Shown here one piece after another: positions 43,008 through 45,099 of a stretch of DNA of 45,099 nt. How positions within the stretch are numbered: the first letter of the stretch is position 1; each line of letters begins with the position of its first letter. This DNA comes from a virus, in the IMG/VR virus record IMGVR_UViG_3300029787_000095, positions 1 to 45,099 of that record. One strand, given 5' to 3'. The notes below the pieces were generated by a model. That model did no database searches and was not told the DNA's origin. It saw nothing but the letters and a program-made list of their open reading frames with translations. The translations under genes and the position numbers were made by a program.

Positions 43008-45099
43008 TGACCCGCGCCGCACCCAAGTTCATCCCCGACCAGGCCCGGGCCCTGTTCGATCTCCTCGCCCCATTCGGCGGGATCCACCTCGTCGCCATCC
43101 ATCCCAAGGCGCCCGCCATCTACGGCAAGCACTTCGAGCGCGATGTTGATGCCGCGCTTGAATGGACCGAGAAGCAGAACGCCGACGGGTTCGGTGTCTA
43201 TTGGAGCGTCAATGCGGTGCGGCCGCAGCGCCATAAGAAGCCGACCAAGGGCGACATCTCGCACGCCCGCTTCGTGCATGTCGACATCGACCCGCCGAAG
43301 ACCGGGGGCAAGTTCGACAAGGAAGCGATCGTCGACGCGCTCACCGGCCTTGCGCATCCCCCGAGTTTCGTCATCGATAGCGGCGGCGGGCTCAACGCCC
43401 TCTGGCGGCTCGACGAGCCTTGCGAGAACCTCGCCAGCATCGAGGCTATCAATCAGCAAGTGCGCGAGTATTTCGACGCCGACCCCGGGACCTGGAACAT
43501 CGATCGCGTCCTGCGCGTGCCCGGCACCGTCAACTATCCGAACGCCATCAAGCGCGCGCGCGGGCGCGGCGATACGCAAGCCGGTTGGGCGGTTGATGAT
43601 CAAGGCGAGGTTCACGACCCCGCCGAGCTCTCCGCGGCATTCCCCGCGGCGACCTCTTCCGCGTCTTCGCCGGCCGCCAACATCGCCCTGCCCCAGAACA
43701 TCAATCCCGAGACCCCGGACAGTCTTGGGCTGGCTGCGCTCGATCCTGTGCGCCTCGCCATATCCGAGCCGCCGGGAGACGACCGCTCGGGCGACGGAGT
43801 GGCCGCCGCGCGTCTCATGGCCAACGCCGGGCTGACCGACGAGCAGATCGTCGGGACGCTGCTCAACGCCGAGAACGCGGTTTCCGCCCATTACCTCGAC
43901 CAGCGCGATCCCAAGCGCGCCGCGGCCCGTACTCTGCAGCTGGTCCGCGCGGATGGGCCGCCCTCGCCACCCCCGGGCGAGAAGGTCATGAGCCCCGAGC
44001 AGCACCGCGCGCTGGTCGAGAACATGAAGGCCAAGGCGCGTGCGCAGATGGCGCCGCGAGATACTTCCGAAGATAGCGGAAATATCGAACCATCCGGAAA
44101 CCCCGGAAAGTTGATCACGGAGCCGCAATGGCTGGCCGATCTCGGCAATGGCGGGCTCGCGCGCTTCGTGCGCCACGTCATCGCGACCGCGCCCTCGCCG
44201 CAGCCGTGGGTCACACTCGGCGCGTCTATCGCCATGTTCGGCGCCATCGCCGGGCGGCGCTACGCCGGCCCCACCAATTTGCGCACCAATATCTACAGCA
44301 TCGGCATTTGCGATTCCGGCGGCGGCAAGGATCACCCGCTGCGCGCCGTCACCCGCCTCATGATCGAGGCCGGGCTCGCGGGCCAAGTTGGCGGATCCAA
44401 GATCGCCAGCGGCTCGGGCCTCGTCACGGCTGTCACCCGGCACCCCGCCATCCTGTTCCCGCTCGACGAGGTGGGGTTTCTCATATCCTCTGCGGCCGAT
44501 CGCAAGCGCGCGCCGAAGCACATCACCGAGATCATCGACAACCTGACCGAGTTCTATTCGCTGGCCGACAGCACCTTCCTCGGCACGGCCTACGCCAACG
44601 ACAAGGAAAAGCCGCGCGAGGTCATCGAGCAGCCCTGCCTTTGCCTCTTCGGCGTCACCACCCCCGGCGTATTCTGGGGCTCGCTGTCATCGGGCAACGT
44701 GCTCGATGGTTCGCTCGCGCGCATGCTCATTTTCCAATCGGAGAACGACTATCCGGATGCGCAGCACGACCTCGCGCGCCGCGACATCCCGCAAGACCTT
44801 GTCGACCTCGTGCAAGCCATCTCGGAAGGCGCGGCGGGACACAACCCGTTCCCGATCGGTGAGGCGTCGCAGATCGTCCCCAAGCCCTATACCGTGCCCT
44901 ATGCGGACGATGACGCGGCCGAGCTCGCCCGGGCCTACCGCGACCGGCAAATATCCATGCTGCGCGAGCACCGCGGCTCCAACCTCACCGGCATCATTGC
45001 CCGCCTGGCCGAGAACGCCGCCAAGATTGCGCTCGTCAAGGCGATCACCGACAACCCCGACCGGCCCGCCATCTCGTGCCGCGATCTCGAATGGGGCAT
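43007..45099 (+). CDS. AEP primase / DUF3987 helicase fusion (continues at 1-388)
   Basis: N-terminal 697 codons of a 793-residue protein; the ATG (43007) overlaps the previous stop by 1 bp. Residues about 85-180 form a RepB/AEP-type primase core: HVDIDPP with D93 and D95, SGGGLNALW (125-133) and IDRVLRVPGTVNYPN (165-179), though the usual His after GGG-x is Asn130. From about 370 the DUF3987-type motor follows, with a P-loop-like GICDSGGGKDH, FPLDEVGF as Walker B, and AYAND. It would prime and drive phage replication. The gene lies directly upstream of the iteron region. Confidence 0.9.
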   Translation, partial: MTRAAPKFIPDQARALFDLLAPFGGIHLVAIHPKAPAIYGKHFERDVDAALEWTEKQNADGFGVYWSVNAVRPQRHKKPTKGDISHARFVHVDIDPPKTGGKFDKEAIVDALTGLAHPPSFVIDSGGGLNALWRLDEPCENLASIEAINQQVREYFDADPGTWNIDRVLRVPGTVNYPNAIKRARGRGDTQAGWAVDDQGEVHDPAELSAAFPAATSSASSPAANIALPQNINPETPDSLGLAALDPVRLAISEPPGDDRSGDGVAAARLMANAGLTDEQIVGTLLNAENAVSAHYLDQRDPKRAAARTLQLVRADGPPSPPPGEKVMSPEQHRALVENMKAKARAQMAPRDTSEDSGNIEPSGNPGKLITEPQWLADLGNGGLARFVRHVIATAPSPQPWVTLGASIAMFGAIAGRRYAGPTNLRTNIYSIGICDSGGGKDHPLRAVTRLMIEAGLAGQVGGSKIASGSGLVTAVTRHPAILFPLDEVGFLISSAADRKRAPKHITEIIDNLTEFYSLADSTFLGTAYANDKEKPREVIEQPCLCLFGVTTPGVFWGSLSSGNVLDGSLARMLIFQSENDYPDAQHDLARRDIPQDLVDLVQAISEGAAGHNPFPIGEASQIVPKPYTVPYADDDAAELARAYRDRQISMLREHRGSNLTGIIARLAENAAKIALVKAITDNPDRPAISCRDLEWG
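45001..45099. repeat. Terminal overlap, identical to 1-99
   Basis: Second copy of the circular overlap; it lies within the primase-helicase gene. Confidence 0.9.

Noticed and set aside
42875-44521. 548-residue minus-strand frame over the primase
   Set aside because: Shadow of the primase-helicase gene, which carries recognisable AEP and motor motifs; the antisense product has no coherent domain.

Overview
The window is the complete genome of a temperate, tailed siphovirus-like phage (or its excised circular form). The last 99 bases repeat the first 99 exactly, so the unique sequence is 45,000 bp and closes into a circle, and one gene (the primase-helicase) runs across the artificial ends. 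The DNA is GC-rich. The GTA-like tail chaperone, DUF1073 portal, DUF2213/DUF2184 head genes and the 3' half of a tRNA-Val(UAC) at the attachment site point to an alphaproteobacterial host. A sphingomonad (Erythrobacter/Sphingomonas-like) is my best inference and is not proven.

Layout. (1) 43007-45099 continuing into 1-388 encodes an AEP primase/DUF3987 helicase. It is followed by a 413-bp iteron-bearing non-coding region (684-1096) that looks like the replication origin. (2) 1097-11444, plus strand: LmbU-like regulator, small HTH protein, TerS, a PPP-type phosphatase, TerL, portal fused to a 2H phosphoesterase, minor head protein, a moron, DUF2213 protease/scaffold, cement protein, major capsid and a HeH/SAP-like protein. 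(3) 11549-23413: connectors, tail tube, a frameshifted tail assembly chaperone, tape measure, tail tip, NlpC/P60-like protein, J-like protein and fibre. (4) 23422-24156, minus strand: NeuD/PglD-type sugar acetyltransferase with a tiny membrane protein, a likely lysogenic-conversion pair. (5) 24198-28063: membrane proteins/holin candidates, GH19 endolysin, spanins and an HTH-metallophosphoesterase. (6) 28047-34667, minus strand: about two dozen small, mostly overlapping genes including Lar-like, Dcm, ASCH and T5orf172 proteins and the integrase; attP (29771-29825) sits inside this leftward unit. (7) 34763-35482: an immunity region with a LexA/CI-like repressor between two operator-promoter regions (consensus TATCCG-N5-CGGATA). 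(8) 35482-43007: rightward early genes (Cro-like, CII-like HTH, RusA, a Sak4/AAA ATPase, DUF669 protein, PD-(D/E)XK nuclease, helicase).

How it fits together. The repressor would hold both early promoters off. On induction (an Ala-Gly cleavage site and a Ser/Lys pair are visible) the right arm makes recombination and replication proteins, and the left arm makes integration and counter-defence proteins. The late region carries a recurring signal: six exact copies of GCGGCGGTAA, all on the plus strand and each at the boundary before a structural module. This is the best candidate for an undescribed late-gene control element. A second recurrent 12-mer (CCCCTGACTGAC) precedes three early recombination/replication genes. 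The portal-2H phosphoesterase fusion suggests a virion-borne, Acb1-like anti-CBASS activity.
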